Origin: Bacillota bacterium
GTDB lineage: Bacteria > Bacillota > Clostridia > Lachnospirales > Cellulosilyticaceae
Length of the DNA: 64,000 nt
Assembly: GCA_023436395.1 (NCBI GenBank)
Contig: JAEZJJ010000033.1
Coordinates: forward strand, 1-64,000
Direction: 5' to 3'
The first letter of the stretch is position 1. Each line of letters starts with the position of its first letter. A program made the position numbers and the translations under genes. The notes under the pieces are model-generated. The model saw nothing but the letters and a program-made list of their open reading frames with translations, was not told where the DNA came from and made no database searches. Shown one piece after another: positions 44,850-53,707 of this stretch.

Positions 44850-45206
44850 ATGAAAAAATTATTTATTCAGTATCCAAAATGTACAACCTGTAAGAAAGCA
44901 CTTAAATATTTAAAGGATCATGGTATTGAGATTGAAGATAGACACATTGTGGAAAATAATCCAACAGCTGAAGAACTAAAAGAATGGCTAGATAAAAGTG
45001 GTTTACCCATTAAGAAATTCTTTAATACATCAGGTGTTTTATATAAAGAAATGCAGCTTAAAGATAAAGTGGGACAAATGACAGAGGAAGAAGCATTAGC
45101 TCTTTTAAGTACTAATGGCATGTTAGTAAAAAGGCCACTCCTTATTACAGAGAATCAAGTTTTAGTAGGCTTCAAAGAGGCGGAGTATGAAAAGTTAAAA
45201 GGCTAA
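44850..45206 (+). CDS. ArsC/Spx/MgsR-family thioredoxin-fold protein
   Basis: 118 aa. The N-terminal CTTC motif (YPKCTTCKKALKYL) and KKFFNTSG, RPLLI and VLVGF patterns are those of the Spx/MgsR/arsenate-reductase-like family. Whether it is a reductase or an RNA-polymerase-binding regulator cannot be told. It shares an operon with hprK and ends at a perfect terminator. Confidence 0.88.
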   Translation: MKKLFIQYPKCTTCKKALKYLKDHGIEIEDRHIVENNPTAEELKEWLDKSGLPIKKFFNTSGVLYKEMQLKDKVGQMTEEEALALLSTNGMLVKRPLLITENQVLVGFKEAEYEKLKG

Positions 45207-45212
45207 TGAAAT

Positions 45213-45264
45213 GGCAGCAAAAAACCTGTAAATGAGATCAATCATTTACAGGTTTTTTGCTGCC
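45213..45264. terminator. bidirectional terminator
   Basis: Perfect 23-bp arms starting GGCAGCAAAAAACCTGTAAA, with T and A runs inside the stem suiting both strands, between hprK operon and hsp20. Confidence 0.88.
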
Positions 45265-45351
45265 CAGAAGGCGTTTGATTGGGTGATATTAAGTGGAGAG
45301 TGAAAGTATAAAAAGCAAATAGTGAGGCATTCTAACTTCTAAGAAGCGGGG

Positions 45352-45795
45352 TTATTTGATTTCAATAACAGGTTTTTGAGCTTGAGCTTCTAATTTAGGA
45401 GCTACAATGTGCAAAATACCTTGTTCCAGCTTCGCATCAATACCCTGTACATCAATATCACCTAGGTAAATACCTCTTTGCATGGAACTACTTCTTCGTT
45501 CACGGTGAATATAATGCTCCTTTTCCTCATTAATATCTTCATTATGTTTAACGGCAATATAAAGTGTTCCATTATTAAAGTCTAAAGTAATGTCTTCTTT
45601 ATTTATGCCAGGAAGTTCAGCTTCTAGGGTATAAGTTTTTTCATCTTCTTTGACATCCATTTTAAAAGCTTGGGCGTTAAACAGGGGTCTACTAAAAAAG
45701 TCATCATTAAAAAAGTTATCGATAGCGTTATAGAAGTCTCCGTAGCGAGTCGTTTCATTTAGGGTATTACGTCTTACTGGTGTTAATCCAAACAT
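45352..45795 (-). CDS. Hsp20 small heat-shock protein
   Basis: 147 aa from ATG 45795, with AAAGGAGGAATTGAT upstream. ATP-independent holdase chaperone. The alpha-crystallin domain has YTLEAELPGINKEDITLDF, a central loop and the late GILHIVAPKLE. The C-terminal VIEIK supplies the I-x-I anchor for oligomer assembly. A CIRCE element lies 33 bases upstream of the start codon, so it should be under HrcA control. Confidence 0.94.
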   Translation of the reverse strand: MFGLTPVRRNTLNETTRYGDFYNAIDNFFNDDFFSRPLFNAQAFKMDVKEDEKTYTLEAELPGINKEDITLDFNNGTLYIAVKHNEDINEEKEHYIHRERRSSSMQRGIYLGDIDVQGIDAKLEQGILHIVAPKLEAQAQKPVIEIK

Positions 45796-45827
45796 ATCAA
45801 TTCCTCCTTTAAATTTGATTATTTTTG

Positions 45828-45854
45828 TTAGCACTCTGTCTTAGTGAGTGCTAA
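45828..45854 (-). promoter_or_regulatory. CIRCE element (HrcA operator)
   Basis: Exact consensus TTAGCACTC-N9-GAGTGCTAA. It stands between the hsp20 start and its presumed promoter and is the operator for the heat-shock repressor HrcA. Confidence 0.96.
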
Positions 45855-46010
45855 TGTATTTACACTTATAATATATGACATTAAAAACTAAATGTCAATA
45901 CATTTTGAAAATTGATTTTAGAATTTTTTTGAGTTAATATTAAGAAGTTAGCATTTTGAAAGTTACAACAATAAAGGTACATATTTAAGAAGCGAAAGGT
46001 ATGACGTAAG

Positions 46011-47567
46011 ATGAAAAATAACTACAGAAGTTTGGAACATAGGGAAAACCGAACCATTTATTTGCTGATGAAAAGTATTGTTGTAGGTCTTGTAGTAGGG
46101 ATGGTAGTCATTGCTTATCGTTGGGTATTAACCTATGCAGAGGAAATTGCCTTAGAGGGATATGCTTTTTTTATACACCATCCAGTAGGGATCCCTTTAT
46201 TATTTATGGGCCTAGGTGCAATGGGATATTTTGTGGGATGGTTAGTTTCTAAAAATAGAATGATTAGTGGAAGCGGCATTCCTCAGCTCAAAGGGATTTT
46301 AATGGGGTATTGCAAACACAGTTGGTTTTCAACATTATGGAAAAAGTTCTTAGGAGGGACAGTGGCTATTTTAGGCGGATTATCCTTAGGACGAGAAGGT
46401 CCCTCTATTCAGTTAGGCGCTGCTGTAGGAGAAGGCATTGGCAAGAAATTTGGTGAAAGCCGTTTGGAGAAAAAAATTCTTATGGTAAGTGGTGCAAGTG
46501 CAGGCCTTGCCAGTGCTTTTAATGCCCCATTAGCAGGTGTTTTATTTGCTTTAGAAGAAATTTTTAAGTATTTTTCACCTGTTATTTTGCTTTCTACTAT
46601 GTCAGCTGCAGTAGTGGCAGATTTTATATCGAAGCAAGTATTTGGACTTAGACCTATATTTGATTTTAACGTTTCGGCAGCGATTTCTTTAGAGGATTAT
46701 TGGATCTTAATTATTTTAGGTATTGTGTTAGGTCTTATGGGAGCGTTATATAATAAAATTCTTTTAAAGACCCAATGGCTGTATAAGCGGATCAATCAAT
46801 TAGACATTAAGATAAAAATGATATTTCCATTTATGATAGCAGGTATTTTAGGTTTAACCTATCCACTTGTTTTAGGAGGCGGACACTCTATTATAGAGGC
46901 ACTGAGTATAGAACAAGGGATTGCTTTTTTAATCGTCCTATGGCTTGTTAAATTTGCGTTTTCTATGATTAGTTTTGGCTCAGGTGCACCAGGGGGGATT
47001 TTCTTTCCTTTACTAGTGTTAGGAGGAACCATTGGGGCTATTTTTGCAAAATGTGCAATTGGTTATTTAGGTTACGAAGAAGTATTATTCTATAACTTTG
47101 TGATTTTAGCCATGGCAGGTTATTTTACAGCGATTGTAAGAGCACCTATTACAGGCGTGGTTTTGATCATAGAAATGACAGGCTCCTTTAGTCACTTACT
47201 TTCTCTGACAGTAGTTTCACTTATTGCCTATGTGACAGCAGATCTAATGAAAAGTCCACCTATTTATGAGGCACTCCTTGAAAATTTAATTCATGATCAA
47301 GAAGATAAAGTAGGAAAACAAAATCATAGTTTAAAAACAATCATAGAAACAGTAATACAATATGGTTCTTCTTTAGAAGAAAAACAAATTAAAGAAGTGA
47401 ATTGGCCTAATAAATGTTTAGTCGTAGGGATTAAACGTGGTGAAAAAGAAATACTGCCCAAAGGGAATACTGTGATGAAAGCAGGGGACTATCTAGTGGT
47501 GCTTACAGATAAAAATGCTGAAGCTCATACGAGAGAAGCCTTAGACATATTAGTAACAGCGAGATAG
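46011..47567 (+). CDS. ClC-family chloride channel/exchanger with TrkA-C domain
   Basis: 518 aa, about ten membrane helices. The anion-pathway motifs GSGIPQLKG, GREGPSIQLGA (with the gating Glu) and GAPGGIFFP are all present. The gating Glu favours a Cl-/H+ exchanger. The last 70 residues form a soluble TrkA-C/RCK-C regulatory domain (VVGIKRGEKEILPKGNTVMK). It is monocistronic and ends at the terminator at 47599. Confidence 0.95.
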   Translation: MKNNYRSLEHRENRTIYLLMKSIVVGLVVGMVVIAYRWVLTYAEEIALEGYAFFIHHPVGIPLLFMGLGAMGYFVGWLVSKNRMISGSGIPQLKGILMGYCKHSWFSTLWKKFLGGTVAILGGLSLGREGPSIQLGAAVGEGIGKKFGESRLEKKILMVSGASAGLASAFNAPLAGVLFALEEIFKYFSPVILLSTMSAAVVADFISKQVFGLRPIFDFNVSAAISLEDYWILIILGIVLGLMGALYNKILLKTQWLYKRINQLDIKIKMIFPFMIAGILGLTYPLVLGGGHSIIEALSIEQGIAFLIVLWLVKFAFSMISFGSGAPGGIFFPLLVLGGTIGAIFAKCAIGYLGYEEVLFYNFVILAMAGYFTAIVRAPITGVVLIIEMTGSFSHLLSLTVVSLIAYVTADLMKSPPIYEALLENLIHDQEDKVGKQNHSLKTIIETVIQYGSSLEEKQIKEVNWPNKCLVVGIKRGEKEILPKGNTVMKAGDYLVVLTDKNAEAHTREALDILVTAR

Positions 47568-47598
47568 AAATAAGAAGCATGGTGATTAAGATATAGAC

Positions 47599-47632
47599 AA
47601 ACAGGAGAAAGAGATATTATCTCCTGTTTTTA
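47599..47632 (+). terminator. terminator of the ClC gene
   Basis: AAACAGGAGA/TCTCCTGTTT followed by TTT. Confidence 0.8.
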
Positions 47633-47758
47633 TTATGTCTTAATCAATAATACACATAACTATTTAATAATAATTATTATTAAACTACTAGACGAAATGA
47701 GACCCTAGGTGTAAGCTTAATGTAGGATAAGTGATTGAAAAGAGAAGGGATACGTTAA

Positions 47759-48559
47759 ATGGAACATGAAAAATATTTAAAAGCAATAGAAGTGAATCCT
47801 TCAATCATTAAGATGATTCAAAACCCAACGGATGAAATGAAATATTTAGCCTTAAAAAAAGAAGGGTTAGTTTTAGAATATATTCAAAATCCTACAAGAG
47901 AGATGGAGGCATTGGCAGTCACTTCGAACCCTAGAGCCATTCGTTTTGTAGAAGAGCCAACAGAAGAAATGATGATGATAGCTATTCATAAAGGATGGAA
48001 TATTTTAGAGTATATTAAAAAGCCAACTCAAAAAGTTTTAGAAGCTGCCATAAGTCAATCGGGATGGGCGATTCAATATGTTCAAAATCCAACAATCGCA
48101 TTACAGCTTCAAGCTGTAAGCAACAACTATGATGCGATTAAATATATCAAAGAGCCTGATGAAAGTGTTCAGATATTAGCTGTTCAGAAGAATTATGAGG
48201 CATTAAGGTATATTACTTCCCCTACAGAGCAAGTAGAATTATTAGCTATTAAGGAAAATGAAGCAGCTGTTCACTTTATTAAAGAGATGAATGAGGACAA
48301 ACGCCTAGCTTTCTTAAAGACCAATATTTTGGTGATTAAATATATGAGCCATGAAATGACAAAGGAAGAATTAGAAACTGCTATAAGAGAGGTTATTGCA
48401 GAAGAGCACGTAGAAGAAAAGTATATAAGAGACATGCTAAACTGCCATACTTTAGATAAATATGCCCATGAACAAGGCTTTGATAGACTTTTACTCATCC
48501 ACCAATATGGCAGTAAAAAAGCACGTCAAATAGCAGTGGATGAAATGTTAAAAAGATAG
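47759..48559 (+). CDS. tandem helical-repeat protein (DUF4116-like), partner of MoxR/vWA
   Basis: 266 aa built from about eight near-regular units of 23-24 residues of the form A(V/I)xxNxxAIxYIxNPTxExxxx (for example KYIKEPDESVQILAVQKNYE). The repeats resemble DUF4116-type helical repeats; the last 60 residues differ. There is no signal or membrane segment. It is the first of three genes: 11 bases to the MoxR ATPase, then 3 bases to the vWA protein. A binding or substrate-recognition role for the ATPase is plausible (inference). Confidence 0.7.
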   Translation: MEHEKYLKAIEVNPSIIKMIQNPTDEMKYLALKKEGLVLEYIQNPTREMEALAVTSNPRAIRFVEEPTEEMMMIAIHKGWNILEYIKKPTQKVLEAAISQSGWAIQYVQNPTIALQLQAVSNNYDAIKYIKEPDESVQILAVQKNYEALRYITSPTEQVELLAIKENEAAVHFIKEMNEDKRLAFLKTNILVIKYMSHEMTKEELETAIREVIAEEHVEEKYIRDMLNCHTLDKYAHEQGFDRLLLIHQYGSKKARQIAVDEMLKR

Positions 48560-48570
48560 AGGAGAAAGTC

Positions 48571-49701
48571 ATGAATTTTATAGATACATTAAAAAGTGTG
48601 GAATTAGTCATTGCCACAGGAGAAGTACCACTTATTGTAGGTGAAAGTGGGATAGGAAAAACAGCCTTAGCTAGAAGGCTTGCAAGGACAAATGGATGGC
48701 AATTAATTGTTATAGATGGGAACTTATTAAAAGAAGGAGAAATTGGTGGGTTACCTACTGTTGCTCAATATACAAGTGTAGATGATGAAGGAAAAAGGGA
48801 AGAAAAGAAGACAACTGTTTATGCTGTGCATACAAAATTAAGAGAAATTGATGAAAGATTAGCTAAAGGAGAAGGCGTTCTTTTATTTATAGATGAGATT
48901 AATCGTTGTGAGCATACAGTACAGCAAGAATTAATGAATCTTATTTTAAATCGTGAAATTAATGGTTATAAACTCAGTGAAAAGGTAAAACTTTTAGCAG
49001 CTATGAACCCTTCCAATAAATATGGTGCAGATTTTGATTACCAAGTGGTTGAGATGGACCCTGCCCAAGAAAATAGGTTTGTCTGGTTACAGATGGAAAG
49101 TGACCATATGGAATGGCTGAAATGGGCTATGGAGGCAGGGATAGAAGAAGAAGTGATTAACTTTATTTCTACTTTCCCAGAATACCTTTATCATAAAAGC
49201 GAGACAGAAATAAGTGCTACCCCTAGAAGCTACGAGAGGATTTCTAAAACTTATGCCCTTTATAAAACACAAAAAGAGATGATTCCAAGAAGTGTCTTTT
49301 TAAATGTAGTCAGAGGAAATGTAGGGAGGGTGATTGCAGAAGAGTTTCTCAGTTTTGTAGAGGGAGAGCATAGCCCACTTATAAGCTATGAAGACGTGTT
49401 TGATAAGGAAGCATTAGAGGCCTCTATTCTTCAGCGTATTCAAGAGGAAAGTCATACAAGACTTTACTTATCAGCGATTAATATTTTAGGGCAGCTTGAA
49501 AAGAAATTAGAAAACCAAGAGATAGAAGCTGGTCAAGGAATAGAAAGACTAATGGTGTTTTTAAAGGCCTATCCTTTAGATTTAATGTTAGGGATTATGA
49601 AAGATATCAAAGAACGTTATCATACCGTGTATCGTTATGCCTTAGATAACGAAGCATTTTTAGAAGCCTATTTTGCAGCGTATAGCCTAGTGAGAGGATA
49701 A
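48571..49701 (+). CDS. MoxR-type AAA+ ATPase
   Basis: 376 aa. Walker A GESGIGKTALARRLA (about 22-36), a MoxR-typical GEIGGLPT, Walker B LLFIDEINRCEHTVQQELMN, sensor 1 LLAAMNPSNKYG and sensor-2-region ISATPRSYERISK are seen. MoxR ATPases remodel partner proteins, commonly with metal-ion-dependent vWA proteins, and one is encoded 3 bases downstream. AGAGGAGAAAGTC precedes the ATG. Confidence 0.92.
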   Translation: MNFIDTLKSVELVIATGEVPLIVGESGIGKTALARRLARTNGWQLIVIDGNLLKEGEIGGLPTVAQYTSVDDEGKREEKKTTVYAVHTKLREIDERLAKGEGVLLFIDEINRCEHTVQQELMNLILNREINGYKLSEKVKLLAAMNPSNKYGADFDYQVVEMDPAQENRFVWLQMESDHMEWLKWAMEAGIEEEVINFISTFPEYLYHKSETEISATPRSYERISKTYALYKTQKEMIPRSVFLNVVRGNVGRVIAEEFLSFVEGEHSPLISYEDVFDKEALEASILQRIQEESHTRLYLSAINILGQLEKKLENQEIEAGQGIERLMVFLKAYPLDLMLGIMKDIKERYHTVYRYALDNEAFLEAYFAAYSLVRG

Positions 49702-49704
49702 TTT

Positions 49705-51114
49705 ATGAATAGTTTATTTAATCAAGAGGTCAAAAGACTTTATGAGGAAGCGAAGGAAGTTGTGAGTACCACATCTATGCTCAAAGCAAATCGCAAGGGA
49801 GAAAACTTGGAAGTGTCTTGGCCACAAGCTTTTGAAAACCATTTTTTTAGTCTTGTGAATCAGGTAAGCTTTAGTCTTATGCAGCAGAAAGAAGACTTTT
49901 ACGGCTATTTCTTGTTTCAGATGGGAAGAGAAATAAGAGTAGATATTGCATCACCTACAGCTGTCAACTTTAAAGGGGCAAGATATGTCATTTATTTTAA
50001 TCCCCTGATTTTCCTCAATCTGACTTTAGAGCAAATGCAAACTTCTATCAAGCACGAAATTCTCCATATTGTATCTAATCACCTTGTAAGGGCAAGAGGA
50101 CTGAAAGGTAAATACAGCAAATTAGCCATTAATATGGCTATGGATGTAGTGGTTAATCAATTCCTAACATACCTTCCCCCTTATGCGACTACAATAGAAC
50201 AAGTGAGTTTACACTATCAGCTTCAACTGAAGCGTTATGAGACTTTTGAATACTATGTTTCTGAACTACAAAAGGCAATGAATTTGCAAGAAGTAGATGA
50301 TGAAGGAGAAGAAAATGATGCTGTAGAAGGGGATGAGGTGAAAGAGGAATATGACCCTTATACAACTCATGATTTATGGGAGCAGTCAGATCAGCTAGAA
50401 GAACAAGTGGAACAAGCTTTTATAGAAAAGTTTATTCAGGAAGCACAAAAAGGAAATGTTCCTTCTTATATAGAAGGCATGATTAAGAGCTTAAATAAGA
50501 GCAAGGGAGAACTTCCTTGGAATCTCTACTTAAAAAGACTTATAGGTAAAATACCTAGTGGGCAAAAAAAGGTAGTGACACGAAGAAATAGAAGACAACC
50601 AGAAAGGCTAGATTTAAGAGGTGAACTCAGAGGTCATAAGGCAAAGATTGCAGTAGCTTTAGATATAAGTGGTAGTATCAGTGAGGAAGAATTTAGGCAA
50701 GCCATGAAAGAAGTACTGAGCCTTGTTAAAAGTTATAAACAAGAGATTACGGTCATTGAGTGTGATAACCAAATAAGGCGTACTTATAAGGTGAACACCG
50801 TTCAAGAGGTTAAGGAAAGAAGTGGTCCAGGGGGTGGGACGAAATTTTCTCCTGTTTTTGAATATGTTAATAAGCAGGGCTATAATATACTCATTTATTT
50901 TACCGATGGGAAAGGAGAAAAGAAATTAACAGTTCTCCCTAAAAATTATAAGGTGCTATGGGTCATTTCAGGAAGTGGGGATACGCTTTCTTTAGAAGAG
51001 CCTTATGGAGCCGTAAAAAAATTAAAGCCAGTAGAAATAAAAGATGTGAGTATGGAGATGAGTGATGTAAGAAGTGATGGCTACTCCATGAATCATCAAG
51101 AGCCCATCATCTAG
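49705..51114 (+). CDS. metallopeptidase-like / vWA protein (DUF2201 type)
   Basis: 469 aa. The N-terminal half carries an HExxH zinc-protease motif in SIKHEILHIVSNHLVRARG (about residues 110-128). A highly acidic linker (about 195-235) is followed by a helical part, then a C-terminal vWA-like domain with the MIDAS-type DISGSISEEEF and GPGGGTKFSP, and a YFTDGKGEK strand. This is the DUF2201_N plus DUF2201 arrangement. As the vWA partner of the MoxR ATPase it could be a peptidase or assembly factor regulated by ATP. Confidence 0.88.
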   Translation: MNSLFNQEVKRLYEEAKEVVSTTSMLKANRKGENLEVSWPQAFENHFFSLVNQVSFSLMQQKEDFYGYFLFQMGREIRVDIASPTAVNFKGARYVIYFNPLIFLNLTLEQMQTSIKHEILHIVSNHLVRARGLKGKYSKLAINMAMDVVVNQFLTYLPPYATTIEQVSLHYQLQLKRYETFEYYVSELQKAMNLQEVDDEGEENDAVEGDEVKEEYDPYTTHDLWEQSDQLEEQVEQAFIEKFIQEAQKGNVPSYIEGMIKSLNKSKGELPWNLYLKRLIGKIPSGQKKVVTRRNRRQPERLDLRGELRGHKAKIAVALDISGSISEEEFRQAMKEVLSLVKSYKQEITVIECDNQIRRTYKVNTVQEVKERSGPGGGTKFSPVFEYVNKQGYNILIYFTDGKGEKKLTVLPKNYKVLWVISGSGDTLSLEEPYGAVKKLKPVEIKDVSMEMSDVRSDGYSMNHQEPII

Positions 51115-51178
51115 TTATGAGTAGGAAAATAGTTTATAATAAAATATATAAATAGAAAGTAATGAGGGGAAATAGAGG

Positions 51179-51430
51179 ATGGCATACTATCAAGTTGTAG
51201 GAGCTTCTTCTTATACATGCTATAGTCAGGGGATTGAAATTGAGATTGATACAAAAGAAGCATTTAGAAGAAGAGGATTAGCTTCTGTTTGTGGGGCAAA
51301 ACTCATCTTGGAATGTTTAAGTAGGGGACTTTATCCCAGTTGGGATGCTCAAAATAAATGGTCTGTGGCACTTGCTGAAAAGCTAGGCTATCATTTTGAT
51401 AGGGAATACACAGCTTATGAGGTGAATTAA
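51179..51430 (+). CDS. GNAT acetyltransferase, C-terminal half only
   Basis: 83 aa with the acetyl-CoA site region GIEIEIDTKEAFRRRGLASV and LYPSWDAQNKWSVALAEKLG, matching the C-terminal half of the GNAT_acetyltran (PF12746-type) family whose members are about 250 aa. GAGGGGAAATAGAGG precedes the ATG at 51179, so it may still be translated. The substrate-binding N-terminal half is lost. It lies 6 bases before queG. Confidence 0.75.
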   Translation: MAYYQVVGASSYTCYSQGIEIEIDTKEAFRRRGLASVCGAKLILECLSRGLYPSWDAQNKWSVALAEKLGYHFDREYTAYEVN

Positions 51431-51436
51431 AATAAA

Positions 51437-52420
51437 ATGTTAAAAAAGCAAATAGAAGATTTTTGTAGAAGTATAGGATTAGATACCATTGGTTTTATAA
51501 AGAGTAGGCGATTCGATGAGCTAGAGGATTTCTACAAGGAAAGGCAAAGGCGAGGCTTGCAAAATGAATTTGAAGAACATGACATGGAGAAAAGACTGAA
51601 TCCTAACCTTTATATGCCAGAAGGAAAAACGATTATAGCTATTGCTTTCCCTTATTATTGTGAAGAAGAGGAAGAGGTCAATAATGGGTTTTCCATTTAT
51701 ACGAAGAGATTAGACTATCATAGAGTTGTACATCACTATTTAGAGCAAGTCAAGATGTATATTGAGAGCCTAGGTGGGAAAGCTCTTACCTTTGTAGATA
51801 GTAATGCCTTACCAGAAAGATACATTGCCTATCAAGCAGGATTAGGCTTTATAGGAAGAAATAATATGTTGATTACAGAGCAATACGGTTCTTATGTCTT
51901 TTTAGGAGAGATTATTACAGATTTAGAAATATCTTGTGATCAGACAAGAACACTTCAAGAACTTAAAAGATTTGAAGCTTGCAAGAACTGCACTGCTTGC
52001 CTAGAAGAGTGCCCAACAAAGTCTATTCATAAGGGGGGATGTAATCCCAATATTTGTTTATCCTATCTCACTCAAAAAAAGGAACTTACCAATCAAGAAA
52101 TAGGTTTATTAAAAGGAAATGTTTTTGGATGTGATTTTTGTCAGCTTAAGTGTCCTTACAATCAAGGAGCTCAAAGAAGTAGGCTAGAGGCATTTAAGGA
52201 ATTAGACTGTATGAATGAGGAAGTCTTTGTCTATGCCAATATGAATAATGCTTACTTTAAAGAAAACATCAGCCAAACCTCTTGTGGTTGGAGGGGAAAA
52301 AATGTCATTCGTCGTAATGCCATTATTCAGTTAGCCAAGCAAGGGGAAGATATAGAACAATTTCTAGGAGATTCTCCTTATATTAATGGGTATATTGAGC
52401 GTTTAAACCAAAACAAATAA
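51437..52420 (+). CDS. queG: epoxyqueuosine reductase
   Basis: 327 aa. Last step of queuosine synthesis in tRNA, cobalamin-dependent. Two [4Fe-4S] clusters are marked by CKNCTACLEECPTKSI and CDFCQLKCPYN, with an extra Cys pair GGCNPNICLSYLTQ, and the N-terminal GLDTIGF and GLGFIGRNNMLI match QueG. It is shorter than the 370-390 aa E. coli-type protein because it lacks the C-terminal HEAT part. The same family is sometimes annotated as iron-sulfur protein; other queuosine genes are not in the window. Confidence 0.88.
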   Translation: MLKKQIEDFCRSIGLDTIGFIKSRRFDELEDFYKERQRRGLQNEFEEHDMEKRLNPNLYMPEGKTIIAIAFPYYCEEEEEVNNGFSIYTKRLDYHRVVHHYLEQVKMYIESLGGKALTFVDSNALPERYIAYQAGLGFIGRNNMLITEQYGSYVFLGEIITDLEISCDQTRTLQELKRFEACKNCTACLEECPTKSIHKGGCNPNICLSYLTQKKELTNQEIGLLKGNVFGCDFCQLKCPYNQGAQRSRLEAFKELDCMNEEVFVYANMNNAYFKENISQTSCGWRGKNVIRRNAIIQLAKQGEDIEQFLGDSPYINGYIERLNQNK

Positions 52421-52487
52421 AAGGTGCTGAAAAACGGTATTTTTAAATCAGGCATATAAAAAGGTATAAGTCAGAGGGGGAGAAAAA

Positions 52488-52748
52488 ATGTTTGGTTTGT
52501 TTAAGAAAAAAGGGAATAAGCAAATAGAGGAAAAAATTGAGTTACAAATCAATGATTTACAACTTTACCTAGAAAATAATTATAAGGACCTAGCTATTCA
52601 GGCGAGAAAAGATGCCATTAAGCTGCTAGAAGAAAGCTATAGTGAAGGAAAAGTTGATGATAAGCATTATGCCCAATATAAAAAGATTCTAGATGAATAT
52701 ACGAAGAAGATGGCAAATTATAATCATCAGCAATTTTATCGTACTTAA
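52488..52748 (+). CDS. small hypothetical protein, 86 aa
   Basis: Begins MFGLFKKKGNK then two amphipathic helices (IEEKIELQINDLQLYLENN and ARKDAIKLLEESYSEG). Charged, soluble, family unknown. AGAGGGGGAGAAAAA precedes the ATG and a terminator follows, so it is a real single-gene unit. Confidence 0.75.
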   Translation: MFGLFKKKGNKQIEEKIELQINDLQLYLENNYKDLAIQARKDAIKLLEESYSEGKVDDKHYAQYKKILDEYTKKMANYNHQQFYRT

Positions 52749-52766
52749 ATAAACGAACTAAAAGGT

Positions 52767-52802
52767 ATGTCTCACTATTACTGGATGAGACATGCTTTTT
52801 TT
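52767..52802 (+). terminator. intrinsic terminator
   Basis: ATGTCTCA/TGAGACAT followed by CTTTTTTT. Confidence 0.8.
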
Positions 52803-52925
52803 GATTAGGGCTTCATTGGCAGGATAATCATTCAGATGATCTATTAGTTTTAAAAGTAGGATATGGCGAAGGACTATAAATCTGTTATAATATCATTAAT
52901 AAATATATATGAGGAGGAATGACAA

Positions 52926-53546
52926 ATGGCAGGTGGATTTTTAGGAAGAGTAGCAGCAGATACTTTAGGGATATCTGATATTGGTAAGATTATTGCACCT
53001 CAGGACTTTGACAAAGTAGATGGTGATGATTTTATCTTGCAAGAAGATGGCGAAAAGATCTTTTTTGTTATTAAATCTAAAACAGATGAATATGTCTTTA
53101 CTAACTATGGACTTATTCACGTAGATGGTAAATCGGCATTAGAGAAAAAGAGACTTGTCAAACGTTATGATTTTAAATACTACAAAGTATCTCATGTTAC
53201 ATTAGAAACGGCAGGAACAATTGACTTAGACATTGAAATTAAATTCTTTATCAATGAGCAAAGCTTTAGTATAGATGTAGATAAAAATCAGATGGAACTA
53301 CTCAAAAAGTTGTATAAATCTTTAATAGAAATCGGTTACATTCAAAAACATAATGAAGCATTATTTGGGGATGGCATCAATGGTTTAAAAATGGCAAATG
53401 AAGATTTGTCTAGGAATGTGATTCAAGGAGATATTGTAGAAATTACAGAAAAGCTAACGAACTTTAATTTGGATTGGATGGAAGCTTTAAGAAATGAGTA
53501 TCATAAGAGAGATTTTAGCGAAGCTTATGAGAAATATTTAAAATAA
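52926..53546 (+). CDS. bacterial PH-domain protein (YvbH-like)
   Basis: 206 aa. The N-terminal 130 residues are a bacterial PH domain (GEKIFFVIKSKTDEYVFTNY, TIDLDIEIKFFINEQSFSID). The C-terminal 70 residues match the YvbH extension (WMEALRNEYHKRDFSEAYEK). It is cytosolic by sequence. GAGGAGGAATGACAA precedes the ATG. Role unknown. Confidence 0.85.
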   Translation: MAGGFLGRVAADTLGISDIGKIIAPQDFDKVDGDDFILQEDGEKIFFVIKSKTDEYVFTNYGLIHVDGKSALEKKRLVKRYDFKYYKVSHVTLETAGTIDLDIEIKFFINEQSFSIDVDKNQMELLKKLYKSLIEIGYIQKHNEALFGDGINGLKMANEDLSRNVIQGDIVEITEKLTNFNLDWMEALRNEYHKRDFSEAYEKYLK

Positions 53547-53551
53547 TACAT

Positions 53552-53582
53552 AGCCTCAGGTTTTAGATCTGAGGCTGCTTTT
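53552..53582 (+). terminator. intrinsic terminator
   Basis: AGCCTCAG/CTGAGGCT then GCTTTT. Confidence 0.75.
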
Positions 53583-53707
53583 CTACTTTATAATAGTTTG
53601 TGTATTAAACGATATGAGAAGATGAGTTAGAGGTAGGAGTATAAAACTAATAGAGTGCATAGATGAGGGTAATAGGGGTAGGTAAAAAAAAGAAAGGAGA
53701 AAATAAG

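Noticed and set aside
52488..52748. Small protein as antitoxin or toxin
   Set aside because: No partner gene and no toxin or antitoxin motif; it is isolated by its own terminator.
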